Source: Pseudomonas canadensis
GTDB taxonomy: Bacteria > Pseudomonadota > Gammaproteobacteria > Pseudomonadales > Pseudomonadaceae
DNA: 64,000 nt
Reading direction: 5' to 3'
Assembly (NCBI RefSeq): GCF_000503215.1
Contig: NZ_AYTD01000013.1
Span: forward strand, 672,009 to 736,008
The notes under the pieces: generated by a model
What the model was told of the DNA's origin: nothing
Databases searched by the model: none
What the model saw: the letters and a program-made list of their open reading frames with translations, nothing else
Program-made: the position numbers and the translations under genes
Shown: in pieces, positions 24,630 to 32,301 of the stretch
Layout of the letters: each line of letters opens with the position of its first letter
How positions within the stretch are numbered: position 1 is the stretch's first letter

Positions 24630-25175
24630 CTACCCGCCTATCAATGCCGACTGCGCCCGAGCAATTTGAAGCACACCAGCACTCGTCATCCGAGCTGAGC
24701 GAGTCGGCTGCAAAAAAGTTGTCGAAACAGATAGCGCCACAAACAGACCTCTTACCTGTTGCACCGACAGTGATCTTATGGCGCAGTTTGATGCTTCAGC
24801 AGTAGAAATCTGGGTGTATGAGAGGCGTGCAGTATGGCTAGCGCCGAATATCGCTGACGCCAACTCCCTATCCGAGTTGGGAAAGTATCGGGCGAATGAT
24901 TCAGGGCGAAAACGAGCAGGCGTGAACGGCAGCTTCTGGCCGATAGCAGACAGTCATTCTCGCTCTGCTCCGGAGTACACAACTATCCCCCTACCTCCCC
25001 AGCAACTCCCGAACCCTCCCCCCAACACCTCCACCGCAAACGGCTTCAACGCACCTATCCCGCCCAGCAACCCCACATCCATCACCAGCAGATCAATGTG
25101 CACATCCGACCTCAACAAACGTCCGGCAGACTCACCTTCCTTTCCTAGAGGCTTGGAGGCCTGACAGTTTTGTAA
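24630..25175. other. Decayed intergenic zone
   Basis: No intact gene. It holds a degraded receiver-domain fragment at 24987-25118. At about 24916-24980 a piece reading gcttctggccgatagcagac resembles fragments also seen near 19845-19910. Short open frames on both strands have no start signals. Confidence 0.5.
24987..25118 (-). pseudogene. Second degraded receiver-domain fragment
   Basis: Reading the minus strand, the piece around 25075-25115 corresponds to the RSDVHIDLLV-D-GLLGG part and the piece around 24990-25050 to KPFAVEVLG-RVRELLGR of the remnant at 18559-19008; the centre, including the phosphate-sensing part, is deleted. Nucleotide identity between the two fragments is high by eye. 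This indicates duplication followed by decay. Confidence 0.72.
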
Positions 25176-25694
25176 TTACGCCACTGGCCATGCCATGGCA
25201 CACCGACTGTCCGGAGCGAATCCATGCTTGTATTCCTCACTCAATATCCCCGCCAGCCTCTCATCTAGATCTGCGGTGGCTTTAGCCTGAAAGCCTATGC
25301 GGGAGTAAAAGGGTGCATTCCATGGCACGTTTGTGAATGTTGTAAGCGTTACAAAACTAAGTCTGATTGAGCGCGCATAATCCTTCGCGGCCTCAACCAG
25401 TCGCCGCCCTGTACCTTGTCCTTGCATCGATTGCATCACTGATAATTCATAGATATGAAGATCACTGCCATGGCGCTCGGCGCTGAGAAATCCTTGTGGC
25501 CGATTCTCGGCATCAAGTGCAACCCAACATGTCGATAGCGCAATGAGTTGGCTATGACGTTCGATGGACATCGGAGGCGATTCAGCCAGCCAACTCAACT
25601 CATCAATCAAGCGAAATGCTTGAGCAGCGGAGGTTTCAATGGCAGGCAGGCGTTGTGCATCTTCCGGTACAGCAAGGCGGATAGTTACAGGCAT
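25176..25694 (-). CDS. GNAT family N-acetyltransferase
   Basis: A 172-aa protein starting MPVTIRLAVPEDAQRLPAIE. The acetyl-CoA region is HIYELSVMQSMQGQGTGRRL, then VEAAKDYARSIRLSFVTLTT and FTNVPWNAPFYSRIGF, typical GNAT motifs A and B. The acceptor is unknown. It stands alone between the decayed zone and a gene remnant. Confidence 0.87.
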   Translation of the reverse strand: MPVTIRLAVPEDAQRLPAIETSAAQAFRLIDELSWLAESPPMSIERHSQLIALSTCWVALDAENRPQGFLSAERHGSDLHIYELSVMQSMQGQGTGRRLVEAAKDYARSIRLSFVTLTTFTNVPWNAPFYSRIGFQAKATADLDERLAGILSEEYKHGFAPDSRCAMAWPVA

Positions 25695-25771
25695 ATATTG
25701 CCTTTGGTGAGGTGAGTGAGGTAGCGGTCAAACTGGAAAAGCCAGCTTTGAATAGTCGAAGATATCATGCA

Positions 25772-25935
25772 CTCAGACGACCGGACGCGCACCCTTGGGG
25801 CACAGCAACTGCAGGGTGCCGAACGGCGAGCCGGAGAGGGCTTTGAGGTCTTGCTCGCCGATCAGGTCAAGGCTAATGCGGTGCAGGCATTCGATGTCCT
25901 AGAGGGCGGACTCCGAGTCGCTCAATCGTTATTCT
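25772..25935 (-). pseudogene. Short gene remnant with in-frame stops
   Basis: On the minus strand the translation reads VAYLEE, stop TAA, RLSDSESAL, stop TAG, then DIECLHRISLDLIGEQDL and KALSGSPFGTLQLLCPKGAR. The unbroken last part looks like conserved protein rather than chance, but I cannot name the family. The opposite-strand open frame here is a shadow of it. Confidence 0.5.
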
Positions 25936-25965
25936 TCAAGATAGGCGACACGCTTATGACCGGGA

Positions 25966-26697
25966 CTACTTCTCCCTACCTTTAATCGATGTAAGCGCAT
26001 CAAACGCTCGCTCATAGAGCGTTAGAGGCGTCTTGCCGAAGGAAACCGGCGTGGGTGAAAACGCCTCAAAAAACTTCACCGCCCTGTCGGCATTACCATT
26101 TGAGGCGATGAGTGCGCCTGCCTGGGCATCGTGTAACTCTGCCAATTGAGAGTAGTACCGTAAAAAAGAAATTGCGACTTGAAGCATGAGGATGGCTAAC
26201 GCAATCGCGCCGATAGAAAATGCAATGGAAGAAAGTGAAGAAACCCAATCAGAACCTCTCATTGCTGACTCTGGTTCCTTTGCTTTGGACGCTTTTTCGG
26301 CGCGCTCATACAGCCCAACCAATCGATCAACTTCATGCAGGTAGGCCAGGCGTTCCTCTGACATAAGCTCTACTTTCTTCACCTTCTCGCCATCCATTGC
26401 TTTGCCCATGGCGACCAATTCATCAGGGTAGGCCTTATTCAATAAATCTCGGGAGGTACGCAGAAAAATACTGGGGTCACGTGGCGCGCTATTCGAAATT
26501 CTTTCTGCAAAACTTCGGTAGGACGTGATGCCACCCACATTAAAAAAATACACAACCGTTACGGCGGTAAAGATCGCGAAAAACATACTGATCGCAATAA
26601 TTCGCCTCGTTTGCCGCGCGAGCAAAGCCCGTGCTTTCAAGTCCTCGATCGCGGCCTTAAAGTCAAACCCTTTAAATCCCTGGTCTAATTCTTCCAT
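25966..26697 (-). CDS. Two-helix membrane protein of unknown function
   Basis: A 243-aa protein. One hydrophobic helix lies near residues 34-53 (IIAISMFFAIFTAVTVVYFF) and another near 158-180 (IAFSIGAIALAILMLQVAIS). A charged, helical loop of about 100 residues between them contains LLNKAYPDELVAMGKAMDG and YLHEVDRLVGLYERAEKASK. The C-terminus is cytoplasmic. AGAGAGAAG sits before the ATG. It is likely in one transcript with the 228-aa gene upstream. Family not recognised. Confidence 0.7.
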   Translation of the reverse strand: MEELDQGFKGFDFKAAIEDLKARALLARQTRRIIAISMFFAIFTAVTVVYFFNVGGITSYRSFAERISNSAPRDPSIFLRTSRDLLNKAYPDELVAMGKAMDGEKVKKVELMSEERLAYLHEVDRLVGLYERAEKASKAKEPESAMRGSDWVSSLSSIAFSIGAIALAILMLQVAISFLRYYSQLAELHDAQAGALIASNGNADRAVKFFEAFSPTPVSFGKTPLTLYERAFDALTSIKGREK

Positions 26698-26798
26698 CTT
26701 CTTCTCTCTATCATTTTAAACACACAACAGGGGCGTTTCTTCGATGAACATCCCCAACAAACCTACCGATTTGTTGCAAGTGAAGCCCCTGCTGTTTC

Positions 26799-27485
26799 TT
26801 ACAACCCACGCCCATACTCAAACAGCGCCATATCCATAACACGAGCAGTGGAATATGGCAGTTTCAGCCGCGTCGTTTTCAACACCAACGTGCGAACCTT
26901 CAACTCTCGGACCACACCTGCCAGCGCAGTGAGGCCCTTTCCGCTGGCCGCAGTGATGTGTGGAAGGCGCGGAAATAGATCTCGGCAAGCCGCAATATAA
27001 AAGCGGTCCAGCGCCGGGCACTCCCCCCAGACGCCCATCAGGATTTTGGTCTTGAGCGTATCCGTCCAAGAGACGTTACTGGCCAGCTGCTCCATCGCCC
27101 CTAATACATCGTCCAAGAGCTTCTGGTTGTAGACCAGGTTTGGCGAGCCCGCTGCAAAATCATCCAAAGAGAGCTCAAGCAATTCCGGACCTTTGCCCGT
27201 AAAGAGAGACTTGGCCAATGCTTTCATCAGATCAAGGTTGCTGTTTTGCAACAACCCCGAGGAGCCGCGGCACATCCCCCAGTTCGCCAGGTAGAACCCG
27301 ATGTGCAGCGCTGTCGTGTCGATCTGATCATCATTGATTAGGTCCGCCCAATGAGGTCGGCATTCGTCCCAGATGTACTCGTAGAGGAACTCCCATGCCT
27401 TGAGTCGCGGATAGTCGTTACCCGGTGATGGCTGGATATTCTGGTAATACATTTGAGCATAACGGTTAACGTCAAACATCTTCAT
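26799..27485 (-). CDS. Hypothetical 228-aa soluble protein
   Basis: Starts MKMFDVNRYAQMYYQNIQPS. Rich in aromatic and charged residues with HIGFYLANWGMCRGSSGLLQ, ILMGVWGECPALDRFYIAAC and LPHITAASGKGLTALAG; no signal or membrane span. I do not recognise it. It is followed after 101 bp by the two-helix membrane protein on the same strand. Both are somewhat less GC-rich than the surroundings and are bracketed by broken genes, which suggests acquisition. Confidence 0.68.
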   Translation of the reverse strand: MKMFDVNRYAQMYYQNIQPSPGNDYPRLKAWEFLYEYIWDECRPHWADLINDDQIDTTALHIGFYLANWGMCRGSSGLLQNSNLDLMKALAKSLFTGKGPELLELSLDDFAAGSPNLVYNQKLLDDVLGAMEQLASNVSWTDTLKTKILMGVWGECPALDRFYIAACRDLFPRLPHITAASGKGLTALAGVVRELKVRTLVLKTTRLKLPYSTARVMDMALFEYGRGL

Positions 27486-27530
27486 CCGGCTTCCTGCGCG
27501 AGGCTTCCCTATTGATTACCGCAGCGCAAG

Positions 27531-27857
27531 TTATCGGCAGGGCGGGCGAGATAATGAGGGCAACATGCCGATCTCAGCAGTCAGCCCCAGCAACTCATTC
27601 ACCCGTTCAAGGGCTTCCTGCTGATAGCCCTCACGCCAACGCGCGGAGAAGTCCTCGGGCCTGCCCTGCTCTTCCCACTCGGCCAATGCCAAGCCATTGA
27701 TGATTTCCAGCTCGAACCATTGGCGCTGCCACGCGGCAGCGTCCACCACCAGCACAGTGTCCTGCTACAGGAACTCGGTGTGAGCGACAAATTGGCTCCA
27801 TGGAAACAGCCCGTATGGGGCCCTTTCTGCCTGCGCGATCAGTTGCGCTTTGTCCAT
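27531..27857 (-). pseudogene. Hypothetical gene interrupted by an in-frame TAG
   Basis: From the ATG at 27857 (preceded by GGAGCA) the frame reads MDKAQLIAQAERAPYGLFPW and SQFVAHTEFL, then TAG at 27765-27767 (codon 31). It continues in the same frame with QDTVLVVDAAAWQRQWFELE and LALAEWEEQGRPEDFSARWR to a TAA at 27531. The full product would be about 108 aa. Both halves look protein-coding, so this is one gene with a nonsense change, most simply CAG to TAG. Function unknown. Confidence 0.75.
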
Positions 27858-27969
27858 TTAATGCTCCTTTCTAACGACGCCCTCTTTTTCCCAGCCATGC
27901 TCTCACAGCGCAGAAAAATAGCCTGGCATTGTTGTAGACTTCCCGGCCCTCAACCCCCTACTTGAGAAC

Positions 27970-28275
27970 ATGGACGTGAAAAAAATCCTGCTGCTCGGAT
28001 GCATCTCCTCGGCCTTGACCGGCTGCACCTTCACCGGCGCCAATGAAGTCGCACCGGGCGAATACATGATCACCAGCCATGGCAGCATCTTCAATTCCCG
28101 AGAAGGCCTGCTGGAAAACATCAACCAGAAAGCCGCGAAAGTCTGCGACGGCAAGCCGTATCACCTGGAAGGCGACAGTGGCGCGAACATGGTGGTGAGT
28201 ACCACCACGCATATCGGCCAGACGCCCACTACCGTGCTGGGCTTGAAAGCGGTGTGTGAAGGTCGCAAGGACTGA
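27970..28275 (+). CDS. Small lipoprotein
   Basis: A 101-aa protein MDVKKILLLGCISSALTGCT with an LTGC lipobox ending at Cys19. The mature part GEYMITSHGSIFNSREGLLE and NINQKAAKVCDGKPYHLEGD has a Cys that may pair with the one in LKAVCEGRKD. No named family is recognised with certainty. It converges on the LysE-type exporter gene. Confidence 0.78.
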   Translation: MDVKKILLLGCISSALTGCTFTGANEVAPGEYMITSHGSIFNSREGLLENINQKAAKVCDGKPYHLEGDSGANMVVSTTTHIGQTPTTVLGLKAVCEGRKD

Positions 28276-28292
28276 AGCCCATGCCATTGCCG

Positions 28293-28901
28293 TCAGCTGT
28301 GGATGGGTAACGCCAACCCAAACAGCACAAAGAACCCGCCGCAGACTTTGTTGAACCGTCGCCCCGTTCGCGCCAGCCAAGGCCGAACGCGGTGCGCGGC
28401 GCTTGCCACGGTGTATTCAACGACAAACTCGACGACCGCGTAGGTCAACGCAATGGCGGCCGTCTGCGCGATGAGGTTTCTGTGTGGGTCGAGGAACGGT
28501 GGAATAAACGCGGTAAACAGCAACAAGGCCTTGGGGTTTGACAGGGCCGATACCCACCCTTGGCGGAACAGCGACCAGTGTCGCTGGCTCACCGTGCCGG
28601 TCGTATCCAGGCTGACGGGGGCCGAGCGCCACAGGCCGAAACCCAGCCAGATCAGATAAAGCCCGCCGGCCACTTTCAAAGCCATGAACCAGGTGGCCGA
28701 AGCCTGGATCAGTGCCCCCAGGCCCAACGCGCACAGCGTCAGCACCATGGCAAAGCCGAGTACACCACCGCTGATGGTGAACAGGGTTTTGCGGCTGCCG
28801 TGGAGCGCGCCATGGGTCAGCACCAGCAACGCATTAGGGCCTGGGACTACGGCGATGCCGCAGCAGGTGAAGAAGTAGAGCAACCAAGTCTCGAAGGGCA
28901 T
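28293..28901 (-). CDS. LysE/RhtB family amino-acid exporter
   Basis: A 202-aa protein with six hydrophobic helices. AVVPGPNALLVLTHGALHG near residue 17 is the RhtB signature, followed by GLYLIWLGFGLWRS and ALSNPKALLLFTAFIPPFLD. The start at 28901 (MPFETWLLYF) gives the normal family length; the longer frame adds an unlikely N-terminus. It is divergent from a LysR-type gene across 112 bp, the classical arrangement for a regulated exporter. Confidence 0.88.
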   Translation of the reverse strand: MPFETWLLYFFTCCGIAVVPGPNALLVLTHGALHGSRKTLFTISGGVLGFAMVLTLCALGLGALIQASATWFMALKVAGGLYLIWLGFGLWRSAPVSLDTTGTVSQRHWSLFRQGWVSALSNPKALLLFTAFIPPFLDPHRNLIAQTAAIALTYAVVEFVVEYTVASAAHRVRPWLARTGRRFNKVCGGFFVLFGLALPIHS

Positions 28902-29013
28902 GATCAGGTCCGGCAACGGTGGATTCAAGCCCGCATCCTGCGAGTGAACGGCTATCATGAAAAGCGCATAATTCACGCCACAGCCATTCGATTAACGAAT
29001 AGAGACAACCCGC

Positions 29014-29877
29014 ATGCCTTCCAGTGATTTGCAGATCGATTGGCTCAAGTGCTTTGTGGCGGTGGTGGACGCCGGTTCGCTGTCGGGCGCAGCCCATGAG
29101 GTGAACCGGTCGCAGTCTGCCGTCAGTATGCAAATGAAGAAACTGGAGGCCGCGCTGGGACGCCCCTTGTTGAACCGTGGCCCGAGGCATCTGCAGTTGA
29201 CCGATGACGGCCAGACGCTGCTGGGTTATGCGCGTCGTATGCTCGCCCTGCACGCCGAGACCCAGGCGGCGTTTCATGGCGAAACCTTGACCGGGCGCAT
29301 CCGCCTTGGGGTCGCGGAAGACTATGCGGCCAAGTACCTCACGCCGGTGCTCAAGCGTTTTGCGCCGCGCTACGCCGGTGTGGACATTGAACTGACCTGT
29401 GAACAGTCCACCGCCCTGATCCCACGGGTGCGTAGCGGTGATCTTGATCTGGCGCTGGTGTCCAGGGACTCGCCGCACAGTGGCACCTTCCTGTTCAAGG
29501 AACCGATGGTGTGGGTAGGCTCGCCTCAGTTCGAACTGTGGCGCCGGGACCCGGTGCCCATCGCCGTCTACGAAAGCGCCAGCCTGGCGCGGCGGTATGC
29601 GGTGAATTCACTGGCCCAGCAGGGGCGTCAGTTCAAGGTGGTGTACAACAGCTCCAGCCTCGCCGGCCAAGTGGCTGCGGTCGAGGGCGGGCTCGCGATT
29701 GCCGCGATCACTCAGTGCACCGTGCAGCCGTCACTGCAGGTCTTGGGCAGCGAACAAGGGTTGGGGAGTATTGAACCGATGGAGGTGTCGATTCTGCGCA
29801 GTCGAGACTCTCGCGGGTCCAAGGCGGTCAACAGTCTGCATGCGTTTATCATCCGTGCGCTTAGGGTTCAGGCGTAG
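29014..29877 (+). CDS. LysR family transcriptional regulator
   Basis: A 287-aa regulator. The N-terminal HTH is WLKCFVAVVDAGSLSGAAHE, then VNRSQSAVSMQMKKLEAALG (residues about 10-49), and the effector domain has LTGRIRLGVAEDYAAKYLTP. It is divergent from the LysE-type exporter and so probably controls it, sensing an amino acid or analogue. Confidence 0.92.
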   Translation: MPSSDLQIDWLKCFVAVVDAGSLSGAAHEVNRSQSAVSMQMKKLEAALGRPLLNRGPRHLQLTDDGQTLLGYARRMLALHAETQAAFHGETLTGRIRLGVAEDYAAKYLTPVLKRFAPRYAGVDIELTCEQSTALIPRVRSGDLDLALVSRDSPHSGTFLFKEPMVWVGSPQFELWRRDPVPIAVYESASLARRYAVNSLAQQGRQFKVVYNSSSLAGQVAAVEGGLAIAAITQCTVQPSLQVLGSEQGLGSIEPMEVSILRSRDSRGSKAVNSLHAFIIRALRVQA

Positions 29878-29924
29878 CGCGCGCCCTGTTAATCTGCGGC
29901 ACCTGCCTTCTTACGGAGCTCTCT

Positions 29925-30287
29925 GTGAGTTCATCAAAACGCGACAGCACCCGCATCGAACGCCGCCTTGTCGCCGCGCTCACCGACGCCTGCGAAACCG
30001 CCAAAGCCGAAATCCCCGGGTTTGAATGGCTGACGCACACGGTCAATTACGCCGACTTCCCCGGCAGCCTGCGTATCACCTGGGTCTTTGACACCCGCGC
30101 CAGCCAGGCGCAGGCCGTGGCGACAGGGCTGGACGCGCGTATCCGCGAGTTGACCGCCTCCGCGCTGCACGACGCCGAGATCCCGCCGGTACCGATGGCG
30201 CGTTGCGTTCACTTGGATTCTGAAGAAGCCTGCCATGCGCAGCACGGCAGTAACTGGCGTTTGCGCCTGATGCGCTCAGCCAACTAG
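29925..30287 (+). CDS. Hypothetical 120-aa protein
   Basis: The start is GTG at 29925 with ACGGAG ahead. Sequence MSSSKRDSTRIERRLVAALT, ADFPGSLRITWVFDTRASQA and CVHLDSEEACHAQHGSNWRL. It is soluble and alpha/beta, with no recognised motif. It lies between the LysR gene and a periplasmic protein gene on the same strand. Confidence 0.68.
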   Translation: MSSSKRDSTRIERRLVAALTDACETAKAEIPGFEWLTHTVNYADFPGSLRITWVFDTRASQAQAVATGLDARIRELTASALHDAEIPPVPMARCVHLDSEEACHAQHGSNWRLRLMRSAN

Positions 30288-30357
30288 AGACTGACATCCA
30301 ACTGCTGGATAATGTCTCCGCCCTGTTCCTCGCCTGTCGATAAGGAAGTCCTGTCCC

Positions 30358-31605
30358 ATGAAGTTGCCGTTTTCCGCTGCCCTGCTCGCGTCAGCCCTGC
30401 TGTCGCCTTCCTTTGCCCAGGCCGACGACGCCGCGTTGGTCGACACGCTCAAGGCCTTCACCCGTTGTGACGAGACGTTCTTCAGCCGCCTGAACACGCA
30501 CCGTGATGCGTGGCAGGCCTATGCCCCGCTCAAGCAGGAAAAGAACTTCACCTGGATAGCGGTGCGCGACCGCACCGAACCCAAGGCCTCGGCAGTGCCG
30601 GTGACCGCGCCGGCCATCGCGGGGTTGAAGTTGTTGTCCTATAACGATGAGGTCAGCGATCTCGGCCCGCTGGGCCTGTATTACTTCTGGGGCTTCACGG
30701 TGGACGGCACGATGGATGAAGTCGCCCCGCGCGTCGCGGCGTTGCTGGACCAACCCGGTGCGCTGCAAAAAGGCGAGGGGCAATACACGCGCAGCGAGTT
30801 GAAGGTGGGCAACAGTTGGCAGGCGATCAAGCCCATGCCGGGCAAGGCACCGGGGCTGCGCAATGTGGAGCGGGTGCTGATCGTGGAGCCGGAGGGCAAG
30901 CATTCCCGCGTGAGCTGTTCGGTGCAGGGTGGCGTGAATGCCGGGTTGCTGGCGTTGTTGCGGCCGGACATCGCGCCAGTGGATTACCCGCGCACCGTGG
31001 CCGACACCCATCTGGCCGATGTGCCGGTGCCACCCAACGTGCTCCAGGGCCTCGACGCGCCACTGTTGCAGCCCAAATTCAAGACGTTGAGCTACAGCTA
31101 TCTGTCGAAGAACGCCGCGGGCAAGGACGCGCCGATCACCATCCGGTTCAAGGCCGAGGGCGGTTTGTTGGTGAAGAATGAAGCCTACGGCGGCGCCTTC
31201 AATGTGGACCGCCTGATGCTGGCGGACCTGATCCAGCTGAAATCGAAAATGAACGGCGTGGGCGAAGGCCAGGTGCTGCAGACCCGAGAGGCCGAGGTGA
31301 AACTGCCGACGAGCTGGGCGCCGGGCCAAACCCTGAGTGCGCACCTGAAGATGGCCAATGTGCCGGTCAAGCCTACCGACAAACCGGTCGAAACCACCTT
31401 GACCTGCAAGGTGGGCGAGCGCTTCCCGGCGCGCCAGGTGTTTGCGTCGTTGACGGGTGATGCCATTCGGTTGACCTGCGAGCAGGACGGTTATTCGTCC
31501 AATCGCGCGTTTATCGAAGACCTGGGCGTCGCGTTGACGCTGGAGTCGACGTCGAGCCAGACCCACTATGTGAATGAAATCCAGACCCTCGACGTGGTGC
31601 GCTGA
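30358..31605 (+). CDS. Periplasmic protein of unknown function
   Basis: A 415-aa protein with a clear signal peptide (MKLPFSAALLASALLSPSFA, cleavage after AQA). Two Cys-containing beta-rich regions follow (FTRCDETFFSRL; HSRVSCSVQGGV; TTLTCKVGERFP, IRLTCEQDGYSS), suggesting disulfide bonds. I do not recognise a family. It ends just before the convergent TetR gene. Confidence 0.72.
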   Translation: MKLPFSAALLASALLSPSFAQADDAALVDTLKAFTRCDETFFSRLNTHRDAWQAYAPLKQEKNFTWIAVRDRTEPKASAVPVTAPAIAGLKLLSYNDEVSDLGPLGLYYFWGFTVDGTMDEVAPRVAALLDQPGALQKGEGQYTRSELKVGNSWQAIKPMPGKAPGLRNVERVLIVEPEGKHSRVSCSVQGGVNAGLLALLRPDIAPVDYPRTVADTHLADVPVPPNVLQGLDAPLLQPKFKTLSYSYLSKNAAGKDAPITIRFKAEGGLLVKNEAYGGAFNVDRLMLADLIQLKSKMNGVGEGQVLQTREAEVKLPTSWAPGQTLSAHLKMANVPVKPTDKPVETTLTCKVGERFPARQVFASLTGDAIRLTCEQDGYSSNRAFIEDLGVALTLESTSSQTHYVNEIQTLDVVR

Positions 31606-32193
31606 CTAAAGCCCCTGCCCCTGCAAAAACGTGTCGACCTGGCGTTCGAAGCCAGGTCGCTCGAACTTCACGAGCGCCATGCGCCACAGGCCTTGCAGGT
31701 AGGTAAGGATCACCGAGGCGGTCACTTGCGGGTCGAGGGCGGCTGGTAGCAGGCCTTGGGCCTGATCTTCGCCCAGGCGCTCGGCCATGATGCCGCGCAC
31801 CGCTTCCAACCCCTGCTCGGCGCGCTCGCGCAACTCCGGGTCTGACAACACCACGTCCGTCACCATCGCGGCCACCATGCACAGGGGCGATGGCATCTGT
31901 GCGCCTTCCAGGTCATCGAGGATCACGCTGAAAAATGCGCGAATACCCTCGGCCGCCGTGGGCGCTGACACCAAGGCTTCCAGGCGCCGCGCCACCACAT
32001 CGTCTTCGTAACGCTGCACGCAGGCCAGGTACAGCTGCTTCTTGCTCTTGAGCGAGTTGTAGAAGGAGCTTTCACCGATGTCCATGACCTTGAGCAAGTC
32101 GCGCAGGCCGGTGGCGACGTAGCCGCGCTGCCAGAACAACACCTTGGCCTTCTCGACGGCCTGGTCGTAATCAAACGCAATTTTTCTCGCCAT
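31606..32193 (-). CDS. TetR family regulator
   Basis: A 195-aa regulator. The HTH reads AKVLFWQRGYVATGLRDLLK, then VMDIGESSFYNSLKSKKQLY, typical of the AcrR/YxaF-like group. It is divergent from an epoxide hydrolase gene; the gap holds a perfect 16-bp palindrome and a second near-copy, so it very likely represses both genes and responds to an electrophile or epoxide. Confidence 0.9.
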   Translation of the reverse strand: MARKIAFDYDQAVEKAKVLFWQRGYVATGLRDLLKVMDIGESSFYNSLKSKKQLYLACVQRYEDDVVARRLEALVSAPTAAEGIRAFFSVILDDLEGAQMPSPLCMVAAMVTDVVLSDPELRERAEQGLEAVRGIMAERLGEDQAQGLLPAALDPQVTASVILTYLQGLWRMALVKFERPGFERQVDTFLQGQGL

Positions 32194-32210
32194 GGGTCAC
32201 CTGCCGATTC

Positions 32211-32280
32211 TGTATCGGCCGATACAATATCATTGACGAGGGATTTCTGCTCAGGCTATTTTGTAGCGACCGTTACAAAC
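32211..32280. promoter_or_regulatory. Two TetR-type operators
   Basis: A perfect palindrome TGTATCGGCCGATACA is at 32211-32226. A related imperfect palindrome, TTTGTAGCGACCGTTACAAA, is at about 32260-32279, just before the epoxide hydrolase start. Both share the TGTA-n-CG...CG-n-TACA pattern and suit a TetR dimer. Confidence 0.72.
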
Positions 32281-32301
32281 CATAGAACCCTGGAGACAGA
32301 A

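Noticed and set aside
24778..25164. 128-aa frame on the plus strand
   Set aside because: It runs across the degraded receiver fragment, which is on the minus strand, so it is a shadow.
7283..27767. Amber codons read as a sense codon
   Set aside because: Each case sits in a gene that is otherwise broken or in a decayed zone, so ordinary nonsense mutation is more likely; kept only as a low-interest check.
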